From assembly GCF_022267515.1 (NCBI RefSeq), contig NZ_JAKFGB010000014.1:682001-746000 (forward strand): a stretch of DNA of 64,000 bases. Direction: 5' to 3'. Below the pieces are notes generated by a model, which saw only the letters and a list, made by a program, of their open reading frames with translations, was not told where the DNA came from and did no database searches. This stretch comes from Rubinisphaera margarita. Lineage in GTDB: Bacteria > Planctomycetota > Planctomycetia > Planctomycetales > Planctomycetaceae. Below, piece after piece: positions 39,269-48,784 of the stretch. Made by a program: the position numbers and the translations under genes. Within the stretch, counting starts at the first letter, position 1; the number at the start of each line of letters is the position of its first letter.

Positions 39269-40273
39269 ATGACCACTGCAAAACTCAAACGACAATGGCT
39301 GATTCTACGCACCCTGGCGGCGCGGCGGTTCGGGGTAACGGTCAAGGAATTAGCTGAAGAACTCGAAACTGGACTGAAGACGATCCGTCGAGATCTTGTC
39401 GACTTGCGAGAAGCCGGATTTCCTCTCGCTGAACGTGATGGCCCTCACGGCCGCAAGTATTGGACTTGCGAGAAGGCCAAGGACGTTCCCGAACTCGGAT
39501 TCGATTACACGGAGATTCTCTCGCTCTATCTGGCGAGACAACAACTGGAGCCGCTGGTGGGGACGCTGATCTGGGCCGGAGCCCATTCGGCGATGAAGAA
39601 GATCAAGGCGACGCTGAAAAACTCGCAGTGCGAATATCTCGATAAGATTGGCGGTCTCGTCCACAGCGTCCGCTCCCGCACGAGCGACTACGCTGAGAAG
39701 GAGCAGATCCTCGACGATCTGATGGTGACGTGCGAGGACTCCACGATTGCAGGTATTTCCTATCAGTCAGCCCGCTCGACCGAACCCGTTTCCTACTTCG
39801 TGCACCCTTACGGCTTCGTTTATTTCCGCGACTCCATCTATCTGGTCGCCTTTTCGCAGCACCACCGTGAGGTCCGCCACTTCAAACTCGACCGAGTGCT
39901 GGATGTCGAACGGCAGTCGCTGAGATTTGAAAGGCCGGCGGATTTCGACCTCGACTCGTTTCATGCTCATACTTTCGGCGTTTTTCACGAAGACGGTCCC
40001 TCACGGAGGGTTGTCATCCGCTTCGACGCTTCTGTCCGGCAATATGTCCAGGAACACGAATTTCACCGCAGCCAGTCGGTTGAGACTCACCGCGATGGCA
40101 GCCTCACTGCTACTTTCGCACTGGCCAGCCTGCAGGAACTCAAAAGTTGGGTTCTCAGTTTCGGGCCGAAAGCCGAGGTCCTGGAACCGGCTGAGTTGCG
40201 GGAGGAGATCACGCACGATCTTAAGAGATGCCTGGCTGTCTATCACGAACATGAAAAGCAGGAACACAGATGA
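39269..40273 (+). CDS. WYL-domain transcriptional regulator of the cas operon
   Basis: 334 aa. An N-terminal winged helix (FGVTVKELAEELETGLKTIRRDLVDLREAGFPL) precedes a WYL-type domain around residues 160-215 (VSYFVHPYGFVYFRDSIYLVAF then EVRHFKLDRVLDVE) and a C-terminal WCX-like region. Its stop overlaps the cas6 start as ATGA, so it is co-translated with the cas genes. WYL proteins beside CRISPR loci act as regulators that sense nucleic acid or nucleotide ligands. Autoregulation of this operon is an inference. Confidence 0.85.
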   Translation: MTTAKLKRQWLILRTLAARRFGVTVKELAEELETGLKTIRRDLVDLREAGFPLAERDGPHGRKYWTCEKAKDVPELGFDYTEILSLYLARQQLEPLVGTLIWAGAHSAMKKIKATLKNSQCEYLDKIGGLVHSVRSRTSDYAEKEQILDDLMVTCEDSTIAGISYQSARSTEPVSYFVHPYGFVYFRDSIYLVAFSQHHREVRHFKLDRVLDVERQSLRFERPADFDLDSFHAHTFGVFHEDGPSRRVVIRFDASVRQYVQEHEFHRSQSVETHRDGSLTATFALASLQELKSWVLSFGPKAEVLEPAELREEITHDLKRCLAVYHEHEKQEHR

Positions 40274-40890
40274 CTCACCTCGACATTTCATTTTCGCTTT
40301 TTAGTCAACAACCGCTTCCCGCGGATCACGGCTACCTCATCTATTCAGCTGTCTCCGGCCTGCTGCCGGAAATGCATCGGGAGAACGGCTTCGCGATTCA
40401 TCCGATCGCCGGGACGCAGATCGGGGACCGCCAGATGAAGTTGACGGACCGGAGCCGGCTGACGATTCGGGTGCCTGACGGACAAATTGCACCGCTGCTG
40501 AAACTTGCCGGACAATCTCTGCGGGTTGGTCCTGCGCTAGTTCAGGTGGGCGTTCCGGAAGTTCGCCCGCTGGTCCCGGTCACTTCGCTCCGCAGCAGGC
40601 TGGTTGTGATCAAGATTGCTCATCACGATGGAGGCAGTATCACGCCCGACGTCTTCACGGCTTCGGCACGCAAACAGCTGGATGCCCTGGAGATTGACGC
40701 CGAAGTCGAATTGACTCCCGGTCGTAAACGAACTCTGTGCGTGAAACAGCGAGAGATCGTGGGCTACGAAGTTCTGCTCGAACACCTTACGGCAGACGAG
40801 TCGATCCGTGTCCAGGAATCCGGTCTGGGAGGAAAGCGGCACATGGGAGCCGGCGTGTTCGTACCGTATTCAAGGGAGACATCGAAATGA
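40270..40890 (+). CDS. cas6: Cas6, crRNA-processing endoribonuclease (MYXAN/Cmx6-like)
   Basis: 206 aa. The N-terminus (LDISFSLFSQQPLPADHGYLIYSAVSGLLPEMH) and the C-terminal LGGKRHMGAGVFVPY, a G-rich loop of the G-x-G-x-x-x-x-x-G type, match MYXAN-type Cas6. His27 or nearby His residues may be catalytic. It would cut the repeat hairpin to release crRNAs with an 8-nt 5' handle. Overlaps by 4 nt with the genes on both sides (WYL regulator, cas3) show tight coupling. Confidence 0.85.
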   Translation: MTHLDISFSLFSQQPLPADHGYLIYSAVSGLLPEMHRENGFAIHPIAGTQIGDRQMKLTDRSRLTIRVPDGQIAPLLKLAGQSLRVGPALVQVGVPEVRPLVPVTSLRSRLVVIKIAHHDGGSITPDVFTASARKQLDALEIDAEVELTPGRKRTLCVKQREIVGYEVLLEHLTADESIRVQESGLGGKRHMGAGVFVPYSRETSK

Positions 40891-43355
40891 GATCGATCGA
40901 CTTGCTTGCCAAGAACCGCGACGCTGAGCTTGTTGCGACAGATTCCGTTTATCTTGCTCAGCATCTGAAGGACGTTCATGCGGCGGCCGTCGCAGTCATC
41001 GATGCGACCGGTAGCAGTCAACTGGCGATGCTAGGTCTGGGCGTAGAGAAGTGGCTTCCCCGGCTGAAGCAGACGGTACGGCTAGCAGCCGCCATTCACG
41101 ATCTGGGCAAAGCGAATGATCATTTCCAAGGGATGTTGCAGCCGCAGGAGCTGTCGCACCGGAACGGGATGTGGCAGGGGCTACGCCATGAATGGATCAC
41201 AGTCCTCATGGCAATGCCGGATATGGCAGAGAATGGTCTCTATTCGCCCGCCTATTCCCTTGGCAACTGGCTTCGCGGGGCCGTTGAGAGCGACGAGGAT
41301 TTTCTGGCAGTTTTGTGGGCCGTATCGGGGCATCATCCGAAGTTTGGTCGGCCGTCTCCACCGCGAACTTCTCGGGAAGGCGGGGGGACGGAGATGCGTC
41401 TGCTCATGGAACACGACCAGTTTCGCCATATCCTGAGCTGGCTGGCGGAAGCATTTCAGCTGCCGGAACCGAAAACAGTCCACGAGCGGGATCTGACGGT
41501 TCCACTTATCGGTAATCGTTCTGCATTGACTTACATCCTCGATTTTTACGAGATCAGCAACCGTGTCTGGATGCCCGAGAGACACGAACAATCGGAGTAT
41601 GTTCGGTTCGTTGCCGCGGTGAAGAATTCGCTGGTTGCAGCGGATATTGCGGGATCGGCGTTGCCTCAGACCGTGGGCGGAAATGCGAAGCAAACCGAAT
41701 GGATCGCGAAGTCCTTTCAGGCTCTCCCCACTCACGATGACTTAACGCAGGTGATTCTCGATCGGCTCAATGAGAATCGGAAAACGTGGTTGACACCTGA
41801 AACGCTCGATCAAGGGCTTCGTCCGTTTCAGGAGGAGGTCGGACAATCAATTTCACAGGTCACCCTCGTGAAAGCAGGCTGCGGCACCGGAAAAACGCTC
41901 GCCGCCTACGAATGGGCTCGACGTCAGTGCTCCGGCAAGCGTCTCTTTTTCTGCTACCCTACAACGGGAACGGCGACTGAAGGTTTTCGCGACTATTTTC
42001 TGACGCCGCCGCAGGACGGTCGTCCCCAGAAAATCAAGTTCGAAGCGAGGCTGTTTCACAGCCGTCAGGAGATTGATTTCGACCTCTTAGAAATTCGGGA
42101 AACGGATGGTGAGCAGGGATTAGAGGAAGCGACTGAGACAGCCATCCGAATCGAGTCATTAGCAGCCTGGTCGACGCCGCTCGCTGCGGCGACTTGTGAT
42201 GTGGTCCTCGGGCTGATGCAGAACAATCGACGGGGACTCTATGGCTGGCCCGCGTTTGCTCAGGCTGCCTTCGTCTTCGACGAAATCCATGCCTACGACG
42301 ATCGATTGTTCGGAGCACTCCTGCGTTTTCTGAAAGATGTCCCTGGCTCTCAAGTTTTGTTAATGACTGCGAGTTTGCCCGACACGCGGGCGAAAGCCAT
42401 CGAGCGGGTACTGCAGCGAAACGGCAAATCGCTGAAAATCATCGACGGCCCGGAAGACCTGGAAACGCTGGATCGATACCATCGGGTGCATGAAGAGTAC
42501 AGCGAACTCAATTCACATTCCCTGCTGGAACAGATCAGAGCGGACCTAGCAGCCGAATACGATTCGCTCGAGACCGGGAAAGTGCTCTGGGTATGCAACA
42601 CGGTCGACCGGGCGATCGCTGCCTTTGAGGCGGCTCTCCAGGCAGACCTTCCTGCAATCATCTACCATAGCCGATTCAAATATAATGATCGCGTTCAACG
42701 GCATCTAGAAGTGATTCAGGCTTTTCGTGGAACCGAACCGGTTGTTGCGATCTGCACGCAGGTAGCTGAAATGAGTCTCGACCTTTCGGCGAGCCTGCTT
42801 GTGACAGACAAGGCTCCCGTCCCCTCTTTAATCCAGCGTCTGGGGCGACTCAACCGCCGCGCTCGGCCGGATGGGCATTCCTTGACCAAGCCTTTCGTAT
42901 TGGTCAATCCGACGAGTCCCGACGGTGGATCATTTCACTGGCCGTACACGCCGGAAGAATTTCGGCTGACTGACCTTTGGCTGCAGAGCCTTCCTTCCAG
43001 CGGCATCACTCAGCGCCATCTATCGCAGGCTTGGGAGGAATTGCCGGATCATTCGCAGAGACGGCCAGCCGTTGCTCAGAGCGCGTGGCTGGACGGAGGA
43101 CCTACAACACAGGTGCTGGAATTACGTGAGAGCACGCCAGGCGTGACGGTCATCTTGGAAGAGGACGCCGAGAAAATTCGTGCGGGCGAAGATCTCGGCT
43201 TCTATACCATTCCAATGCCTGCACCTTCAGGGAAAGTTCGCCAGCAGTTGCTTAGTCCCACGGCGAGGCGAATCCGGGGATGCTTTGTCGTTTCCAGGCA
43301 GTTTATCGACTACGACGCTAAGAGAGGGGCCCAATGGCGAAGAAACGAGCCGTAA
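40887..43355 (+). CDS. cas3: Cas3 HD nuclease-helicase
   Basis: 822 aa from ATG 40887, overlapping the cas6 stop as ATGA. An upstream in-frame start would run through cas6. The HD domain shows AAIHDLGKANDHF (H71-D72) and SGHHPKF. The helicase has Walker A AGCGTGKT at about 331, DEIH at about 464, MTASLP (motif III) and the QRLGRLNRR motif VI. It degrades target DNA recruited by Cascade. It overlaps cas8 by 22 nt. Confidence 0.95.
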   Translation: MRSIDLLAKNRDAELVATDSVYLAQHLKDVHAAAVAVIDATGSSQLAMLGLGVEKWLPRLKQTVRLAAAIHDLGKANDHFQGMLQPQELSHRNGMWQGLRHEWITVLMAMPDMAENGLYSPAYSLGNWLRGAVESDEDFLAVLWAVSGHHPKFGRPSPPRTSREGGGTEMRLLMEHDQFRHILSWLAEAFQLPEPKTVHERDLTVPLIGNRSALTYILDFYEISNRVWMPERHEQSEYVRFVAAVKNSLVAADIAGSALPQTVGGNAKQTEWIAKSFQALPTHDDLTQVILDRLNENRKTWLTPETLDQGLRPFQEEVGQSISQVTLVKAGCGTGKTLAAYEWARRQCSGKRLFFCYPTTGTATEGFRDYFLTPPQDGRPQKIKFEARLFHSRQEIDFDLLEIRETDGEQGLEEATETAIRIESLAAWSTPLAAATCDVVLGLMQNNRRGLYGWPAFAQAAFVFDEIHAYDDRLFGALLRFLKDVPGSQVLLMTASLPDTRAKAIERVLQRNGKSLKIIDGPEDLETLDRYHRVHEEYSELNSHSLLEQIRADLAAEYDSLETGKVLWVCNTVDRAIAAFEAALQADLPAIIYHSRFKYNDRVQRHLEVIQAFRGTEPVVAICTQVAEMSLDLSASLLVTDKAPVPSLIQRLGRLNRRARPDGHSLTKPFVLVNPTSPDGGSFHWPYTPEEFRLTDLWLQSLPSSGITQRHLSQAWEELPDHSQRRPAVAQSAWLDGGPTTQVLELRESTPGVTVILEEDAEKIRAGEDLGFYTIPMPAPSGKVRQQLLSPTARRIRGCFVVSRQFIDYDAKRGAQWRRNEP

Positions 43356-45019
43356 CGACGCTGAAACCTAAAACGCACGGGCCAGCTCAGCTCAGAATGA
43401 ATCTGTTCGAGCCGGGCATGTCGATCCTCCATCGGGCCGGCCTTGGTGGATTGGCTTGCACACTGGACTACATTAATCGGGCTCGGAGTTTGGGGATACT
43501 TGATGACGACGATCTACCAGGCGACTGGTCATCCAATCAATCGCCCTGGGAAGTTGACGAACAAACAATCACCCTCAACTTCGGCCAACCGGGAGCGGCT
43601 CGTGTTTACCTTGAGAGACTGTTCCGCATTGCCTTCGACCTGAAAGACGGCTTGATCTATCTTCCGGGCCAGTATGCGCAGGAACCTTCCCTGGCCGTTC
43701 GTGCGGAACTGCAGTTGGGGATGACGCTAACTTTTCTCCAGCACGGGAAGGTTCGTCAGCTCGATAAGAATGCCACTGTCGTCCAGTACGATCCAGAGGG
43801 AAGCGGAACGGCTCTCGCCACGGTTGAATACAAGCGTTGCCTCTCGTACAAGCACCAGGACGGCTGGAAGGATATCTGTGAAAAGACGGGCTGTTTGTCG
43901 CTTAAGCCTGTCAAGGTCGTCGGCCCGCTGAGCCCTGGGACGATGGTGCGACACGAAAAATATAGCAACGAGACGAAGATCGTAGACACGGCCGAATTGA
44001 TTCTGCCGTTATATTTTGCACTTATTGGCTGTATTGGTTTGCCCGTCAATCGACGAGTGGGAAGCCTCGTAGTTCCGGACGTCGAAAACCTCAGCCAATT
44101 CATCGTGGACCGCCCGCAGATGACTCCCACGACCGTGCCCGAGTGTCGCGTGGCCGAGAATTCTGATGCGGTCATGCAGGCCAAGGTTCGACTTAAGAAC
44201 CGTGGCATCGTGCATCGCAAAGCGATGCCCTCCTTCCTAGCGACCACATTCAAGCCGACTCCGTGGGCGAGTCAGCAGAAATCGCGCACTTGGACAATGG
44301 ACCACAGCAGAGAGGCGTTGCGTCAGCCGAAAGATTCCACGGGCGAAGACGACAAGAGGCGATTGGAGCAGTTTGAAATTGCTTTGGCAGTCTTGCCTCC
44401 CCAAGTCCGCACTAAGCGAGAGGCCGTCAGCCGCAAGGTTGCGGGGAAAAAGCTATCGCACGAAATCGAAGTCGCCTTCTGGTCTGACAGTGTTGTCCGC
44501 GCATTGGCCGCAGAGAATCTGGCCCGCGACCTGCCGTGGTACACCAATTTCATCACGCTCATGCGGGATGAAGATGCGAATGGCAATCCTTACCGTTACC
44601 GACTTGCAACCGAAAGAGAGGGACTTCGAGCGATGATCCAACACGTTTCCTGCGATTACGAGCCAGAAAGGATTCTGGTGAACGCTATTCATCAAGCGAT
44701 TCGCTGGCGAATGGCTCAGATTAGGACTGACACAGACGGCAAGGATGCGAGCGGTGTGTCCCAGGCAACAAAGAACCGGTGGAACCGGTTTCGGGAAGAG
44801 CTTCGCCTAAATCTGGTCGGTGCGAAAACCGCCGATCAAACTCGAGCAGCGATTTGCCAACTCTTTGGCAGGGCTGGCAGCAATGAAGTCCTGCAGCAGC
44901 AATGGCAGGAAATCATCCCACTGGTCACGGATGCCAAGTACTGGAAGACCGCTCGTGACCTTGGGCTATTGGCTCTGGCCTCTTATGCCTCCAGTGAACG
45001 ACAGCCACAAGAAGACTGA
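43334..45019 (+). CDS. cas8: Cas8, large Cascade subunit (Cas8a1/Cmx8-like, MYXAN type)
   Basis: 561 aa, basic N-terminus (MAKKRAVTTLKPK). It reads LFEPGMSILHRAGLGGLACTL, characteristic of the MYXAN large subunit. It would recognise the PAM and anchor Cascade to target DNA. Assignment rests on that opening block, on length and on position between cas3 and cas7. No zinc-finger pattern is seen. Confidence 0.85.
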   Translation: MAKKRAVTTLKPKTHGPAQLRMNLFEPGMSILHRAGLGGLACTLDYINRARSLGILDDDDLPGDWSSNQSPWEVDEQTITLNFGQPGAARVYLERLFRIAFDLKDGLIYLPGQYAQEPSLAVRAELQLGMTLTFLQHGKVRQLDKNATVVQYDPEGSGTALATVEYKRCLSYKHQDGWKDICEKTGCLSLKPVKVVGPLSPGTMVRHEKYSNETKIVDTAELILPLYFALIGCIGLPVNRRVGSLVVPDVENLSQFIVDRPQMTPTTVPECRVAENSDAVMQAKVRLKNRGIVHRKAMPSFLATTFKPTPWASQQKSRTWTMDHSREALRQPKDSTGEDDKRRLEQFEIALAVLPPQVRTKREAVSRKVAGKKLSHEIEVAFWSDSVVRALAAENLARDLPWYTNFITLMRDEDANGNPYRYRLATEREGLRAMIQHVSCDYEPERILVNAIHQAIRWRMAQIRTDTDGKDASGVSQATKNRWNRFREELRLNLVGAKTADQTRAAICQLFGRAGSNEVLQQQWQEIIPLVTDAKYWKTARDLGLLALASYASSERQPQED

Positions 45020-45067
45020 CTCATTGTCGGAAATATTGCCCAACCCAAGTCTCGAACAGGCCTCATC

Positions 45068-45988
45068 ATGTCACTTCATCTCTTTGCGAATGTCGTCACT
45101 CCCTTTGGAACAGCCGCAAACAATCGCGCTGAAACAGAGGGCTACATCACCACCTTACAGAAACTGATCTGGAAGGGAGAACCACACAGCACTGTCAGTG
45201 CGGAAGCCATCCGCTTCGCACTGCGGCGGTTACTCGCAGATGCTGAAAAGTCAGGAACTAATCGCCATTGGAACGAAGATGCCCGCGCTAACGAATGGAA
45301 AGACCATACGTTTGACGGCTGGAACGACGAAAAGGGAAAGACCTTCATCGACGACGATCTCCTTGGATTCATGACCGCCGAAGCGGCCAAAGACGAGAAA
45401 GGCAAGGGATCGGCCAATGTCCGCCGTGCTGTGCTCGAAATTACCCGGGCAGTCTCGCTAACTCCCTGGTACGGTGATGTGACCTTCAATGCCGCGTCGC
45501 CCGGCGCCACTCCGTCCGCCTCCAAAGGTGAAGACAGAAACAAGAATCCCGTTCCCTATGGCACTGAAGTCCATGCGACTCGGTACCAGTTCGGCCTGGC
45601 ATTGACTCCAGAGCGCCTGCGCGACAAGAGTCGAGCTGCAAAAGCACTGGAAGCAGTAGGCTCTCTACGGACGGTCGCAGGGAATCACGGTCGTTTTCTG
45701 TTCGATTTCTCGCCTGAAGCAATCATTATTCGCATCACGCGAGATCCCGCCCCCAGATTGCTCTATTGTTTTAACTCCGATGACAGTGGAGCGACAGTCA
45801 CGGCATCGGCTCTCATTAAACGCATCGAAGTCGGAGACGTTCTCGCTGATGAACTGGTGGTTGGGGTGAGCGACCTTGATTCCGAACTGTCACAATCACT
45901 GCGCGATAATGGCGTCTCTCAGGTGAGTGGAGTCCGGGGTGCAATTCAAATTGCCTGTGAATCACTGCAGCAATCTCTCAATGTTTAG
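45068..45988 (+). CDS. cas7: Cas7 backbone subunit (DevR/Cst2 family)
   Basis: 306 aa. The N-terminus LFANVVTPFGTAANNRAETEGYITTLQKL is the DevR-type Cas7 signature; RRLL and GFMTAEA follow, and the Gly-rich C-terminal half carries the RRM-like core. It forms the crRNA-binding filament of Cascade. It is 48 nt after cas8 and 9 nt before cas5. Confidence 0.9.
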   Translation: MSLHLFANVVTPFGTAANNRAETEGYITTLQKLIWKGEPHSTVSAEAIRFALRRLLADAEKSGTNRHWNEDARANEWKDHTFDGWNDEKGKTFIDDDLLGFMTAEAAKDEKGKGSANVRRAVLEITRAVSLTPWYGDVTFNAASPGATPSASKGEDRNKNPVPYGTEVHATRYQFGLALTPERLRDKSRAAKALEAVGSLRTVAGNHGRFLFDFSPEAIIIRITRDPAPRLLYCFNSDDSGATVTASALIKRIEVGDVLADELVVGVSDLDSELSQSLRDNGVSQVSGVRGAIQIACESLQQSLNV

Positions 45989-45997
45989 GAACCTGTC

Positions 45998-46690
45998 ATG
46001 CTGGGACTTTACGTCAGTGTGCCCATCGCCTGTTTCCGACGGGGGCGAGCCCGGGAATATCTGGAAACCGAACTCCTTCCACCGCCATCCATGTGTTACG
46101 GCTTCTTTCTCTCGCTGGTGGGTGAGACCGATCGTGAGAATCACATCGGCTGCCGAGTCAGTCCTTCAATCGTCTTTTCCTTAAACCCGGATGAGATGCC
46201 GGGACAGTTTACGTCAGATCTTAGTGTCGTCCTGCGGACAGTCTGGCGAGTGAAGAGCAAACCGTTGGGCTCAGCTGGCAATACGCGACCTGATTATCAA
46301 CAATTACTGTCCAATATCCACCTGGTCATCTGGCTTGATTCTTCTGGCGAGACATGCGAACGGACGCTTGAGCAGCGCGTGCAGGAAGCGCTCACAAGCC
46401 CAGGCAACATCCAGCGGTTTGGAGGGTTAAGTCTGGGAGAAAGCACGCATCTGGTTGATGAAGTTGTCGAAATCGAACGCTGGTTGGCGCGGCAAAAGCA
46501 TCCGGTTTCGGCACGGCGTTTCGAGTTGGACCCAAAAGGAAATCTGTCGCTCCCCGTGTGGGTCGATCACGTTGGCTCACAAGGAACCAGGTACGTGCGG
46601 GGAAGCCTTATTCCAGGATCGATTCAGACTCCGGAATCTGGACGGATGCCGCAAATCTCGCCCGAAAACGACTCGACGGTCTCTCAGTAA
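45998..46690 (+). CDS. cas5: Cas5 (DevS-like) crRNA 5'-handle-binding subunit
   Basis: 230 aa. The first strand and loop (LGLYVSVPIACFRRGRAREYLETELLPPPSMCYGFFLSLVG) match Cas5 of the DevS group: a ferredoxin-like strand followed by the P-P-s-t-x-x-G-x-L motif. It would cap the 5' handle in Cascade. Its start follows the cas7 stop by 9 nt, with GAACC between. Confidence 0.88.
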   Translation: MLGLYVSVPIACFRRGRAREYLETELLPPPSMCYGFFLSLVGETDRENHIGCRVSPSIVFSLNPDEMPGQFTSDLSVVLRTVWRVKSKPLGSAGNTRPDYQQLLSNIHLVIWLDSSGETCERTLEQRVQEALTSPGNIQRFGGLSLGESTHLVDEVVEIERWLARQKHPVSARRFELDPKGNLSLPVWVDHVGSQGTRYVRGSLIPGSIQTPESGRMPQISPENDSTVSQ

Positions 46691-46759
46691 TTCCCGCAAA
46701 TTCCCGCAATTATTTCATGCCCATCTCCAGGGACGGAGAATAGCCCTGGAGATGACAAC

Positions 46760-48448
46760 ATGATTGTTTCCTCTACTGCCGACCGTTCAATCGATCCCCC
46801 GCTGCGTGTCATGGCATTGCATGCCTTGCTGTACTGCGAGCGGTTATTCTATCTGGAGGAAGTAGAAGAGATTCGCGTTGCCGACGCCAACGTCTACGCC
46901 GGGCGACGGCTGCACGATGATGTGGCGGGTCTTGATGATGAGACACCAGAGAAGCGATCACTGGAACTGTCCAGCGATCAATGGGGGCTCTTTGGCAAGG
47001 TCGATGCCGTGAGGCGGCGGGATGGCAAGTGGGTCGTGTATGAGCACAAACGCGGCCGCTGCCGGCGCGGAGATAATAAGGAGCCGTTGGCCTGGGACAG
47101 CGATCGCATTCAAGCTGTTGCCTATGCCGTGTTGCTGGAGGAACACTTTGGCGAGTCTGTTCCCGAGGCCCGTATCCGATATCACGCGGACAAGGCGACG
47201 GCTTTCGTGCAGATCGACCAGCAGGCACGCGATGATCTTCGCACAGCTGTGACACGAGCAGACCATCTTCGCAACACTGTCGGTCGTCCCGCCGTGACGG
47301 AGAATGAACGGCTCTGCACGCGCTGTTCTCTAGCGCCGGTCTGTCTGCCGGAGGAAGAGCGGCTGCTTGAGAACAGAGGCGAGACTGCCTCCGATACATC
47401 GTCGCCGGAAGCCGGCGCGTATCCCAGCAATCGTGAACGGCAAACGCTGCACGTGACGGCTCAAAAGGCCTACGTCACTCGGCGGGGAGAAAGCCTGGTG
47501 GTCAAGACAGAGGAGGGTGATCAGGTTTTGCCCATCGAACAGGTCGACACGCTAGTGATTCACGGACACGGACAGGTAACCACGCAGGCCATCCACCTCT
47601 GTGCCTGGAAAGGCGTCGGTATTGAATGGATGTCGTATGGAGGACGTTTCACCGCGGGCCTGACCAACTCTCCCGGGCGAGTTCAGCAGAGAATTCGTCA
47701 GTATCGGGCGCTCGCGCGACCCGACAATTGCCTCCGGCTCGCGAAGGCACTCGTTCACTGCAAGATCGAGAACCAGCTCAAATACCTGCTGAGATCGACC
47801 CGTAGCGAAGCTGCCAAACGAGAACAGATTCAACCATCCATTGACCGCATTCGCGAATGCGTCAAGAAGTCCAGCAGTTCCCCGTCGCTGGAAACTCTTC
47901 GAGGATTGGAAGGCATGGCGGCCAAGCAGTATTTCGCGGCCCTTCCCGTTCTTCTGGGACAGTCAGTGCCCGACGAATTGCGACCAACCGGCCGTACGCG
48001 ACGCCCGCCAACCGACCGCTTCAACGCTCTGCTCAGCTATGGCTATTCACTCATCCAGGCGACCGTGCATCGCAGCATTACGGAGGTCGGACTCGAAGCC
48101 TCGCTTGGCTTCCTGCATCAGCCCCGCTCGGCGGCCCATCCGCTCGTTCTCGATCTGATGGAATTGTTCCGGACATCCCTCTGGGAAGTTCCTTTGATTG
48201 GTAGCGTCAATCGCTTGCAATGGAAAACCGACGAGGATTTTTCCATCGCTGGTGCGCAAGTCTGGCTATCGCAAGAAGGGCGCAAGAAGGCGATCGGACT
48301 GTTCGAGCAACGATTGCAGGAGTCTTACAAGCACCCGTTGATGGGGAAATCTCTAACGTTTGCTCGGCTGGTCGAACTCGAAGTGCGGCTCCTGGAAAAA
48401 GAATGGACCGAGTCACCCGGATTGTTCGCCCAATGGCGTCTCCGATAG
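46760..48448 (+). CDS. cas4-cas1: Cas4-Cas1 fusion, adaptation nuclease/integrase
   Basis: 562 aa. The Cas4 part (about 1-205) has the four iron-sulfur cysteines C26, C186, C189 and C195, and the RecB motifs GKVDAVRRRDGKWVVYEHKRG (D82, E95, K97). The Cas1 part starts about residue 228 (LHVTAQKAYVTRRGESLVV); E384, H453 and D465/E468 fit the metal site (LEGMAAKQYF, FLHQPR, LDLMELFR). Cas4 trims prespacers and checks the PAM; Cas1 integrates them. Such fusions are known in MYXAN and I-G loci. Confidence 0.95.
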   Translation: MIVSSTADRSIDPPLRVMALHALLYCERLFYLEEVEEIRVADANVYAGRRLHDDVAGLDDETPEKRSLELSSDQWGLFGKVDAVRRRDGKWVVYEHKRGRCRRGDNKEPLAWDSDRIQAVAYAVLLEEHFGESVPEARIRYHADKATAFVQIDQQARDDLRTAVTRADHLRNTVGRPAVTENERLCTRCSLAPVCLPEEERLLENRGETASDTSSPEAGAYPSNRERQTLHVTAQKAYVTRRGESLVVKTEEGDQVLPIEQVDTLVIHGHGQVTTQAIHLCAWKGVGIEWMSYGGRFTAGLTNSPGRVQQRIRQYRALARPDNCLRLAKALVHCKIENQLKYLLRSTRSEAAKREQIQPSIDRIRECVKKSSSSPSLETLRGLEGMAAKQYFAALPVLLGQSVPDELRPTGRTRRPPTDRFNALLSYGYSLIQATVHRSITEVGLEASLGFLHQPRSAAHPLVLDLMELFRTSLWEVPLIGSVNRLQWKTDEDFSIAGAQVWLSQEGRKKAIGLFEQRLQESYKHPLMGKSLTFARLVELEVRLLEKEWTESPGLFAQWRLR

Positions 48449-48487
48449 GAGCGTTTCCTGTTCCGCTACCTTTCAGAGGAGAGTCGC

Positions 48488-48784
48488 ATGTCTGCTAAAC
48501 ATTGGCATCTCATCAGCTACGATGTACGCGATCCGAAGCGGCTGAGAAAAGTCGCACAGAAGCTGGAAGCTTACGGCAATCGAGTGCAATATAGCGTCTT
48601 CCGGTGCCGACTCGATCGCCCGACCCTGGAGAAGCTGCACTGGGAATTGAACCAACTCATGACAGGTGAGGATGACTTACTGGTGATTCCGCTCTGCCCG
48701 AGTTGTGCCGGGCGAGTTCCCATTCACTCCACGGGAGACCAGAGCTCGTGGGCCGAACCGCTCCCTTCATTTCGAGTCATTTAA
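48488..48784 (+). CDS. cas2: Cas2
   Basis: 98 aa, preceded by TTTCAGAGGAGAG. HLISYDVRDPKRLRKVAQKLEAYGNRVQYSVFRCRLD is the Cas2 N-terminal ferredoxin fold, with Asp12 at the usual catalytic position. It forms the Cas1-Cas2 integration complex. The C-terminal part has CPSCAG. It is the last cas gene, 264 nt before the array. Confidence 0.95.
   Translation: MSAKHWHLISYDVRDPKRLRKVAQKLEAYGNRVQYSVFRCRLDRPTLEKLHWELNQLMTGEDDLLVIPLCPSCAGRVPIHSTGDQSSWAEPLPSFRVI

Noticed and set aside
40737..40886. Upstream extension of Cas3 by 50 codons
   Set aside because: It lies wholly within cas6 in another frame; ATGA at 40887 and the Cas3 N-terminus fit the shorter start.
39269..48784. Assignment of the CRISPR locus as type I-C, I-E or I-G
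   Set aside because: No Csb1/Csb2 or Cse proteins; separate Cas6, DevR-like Cas7 and DevS-like Cas5 fit MYXAN better.
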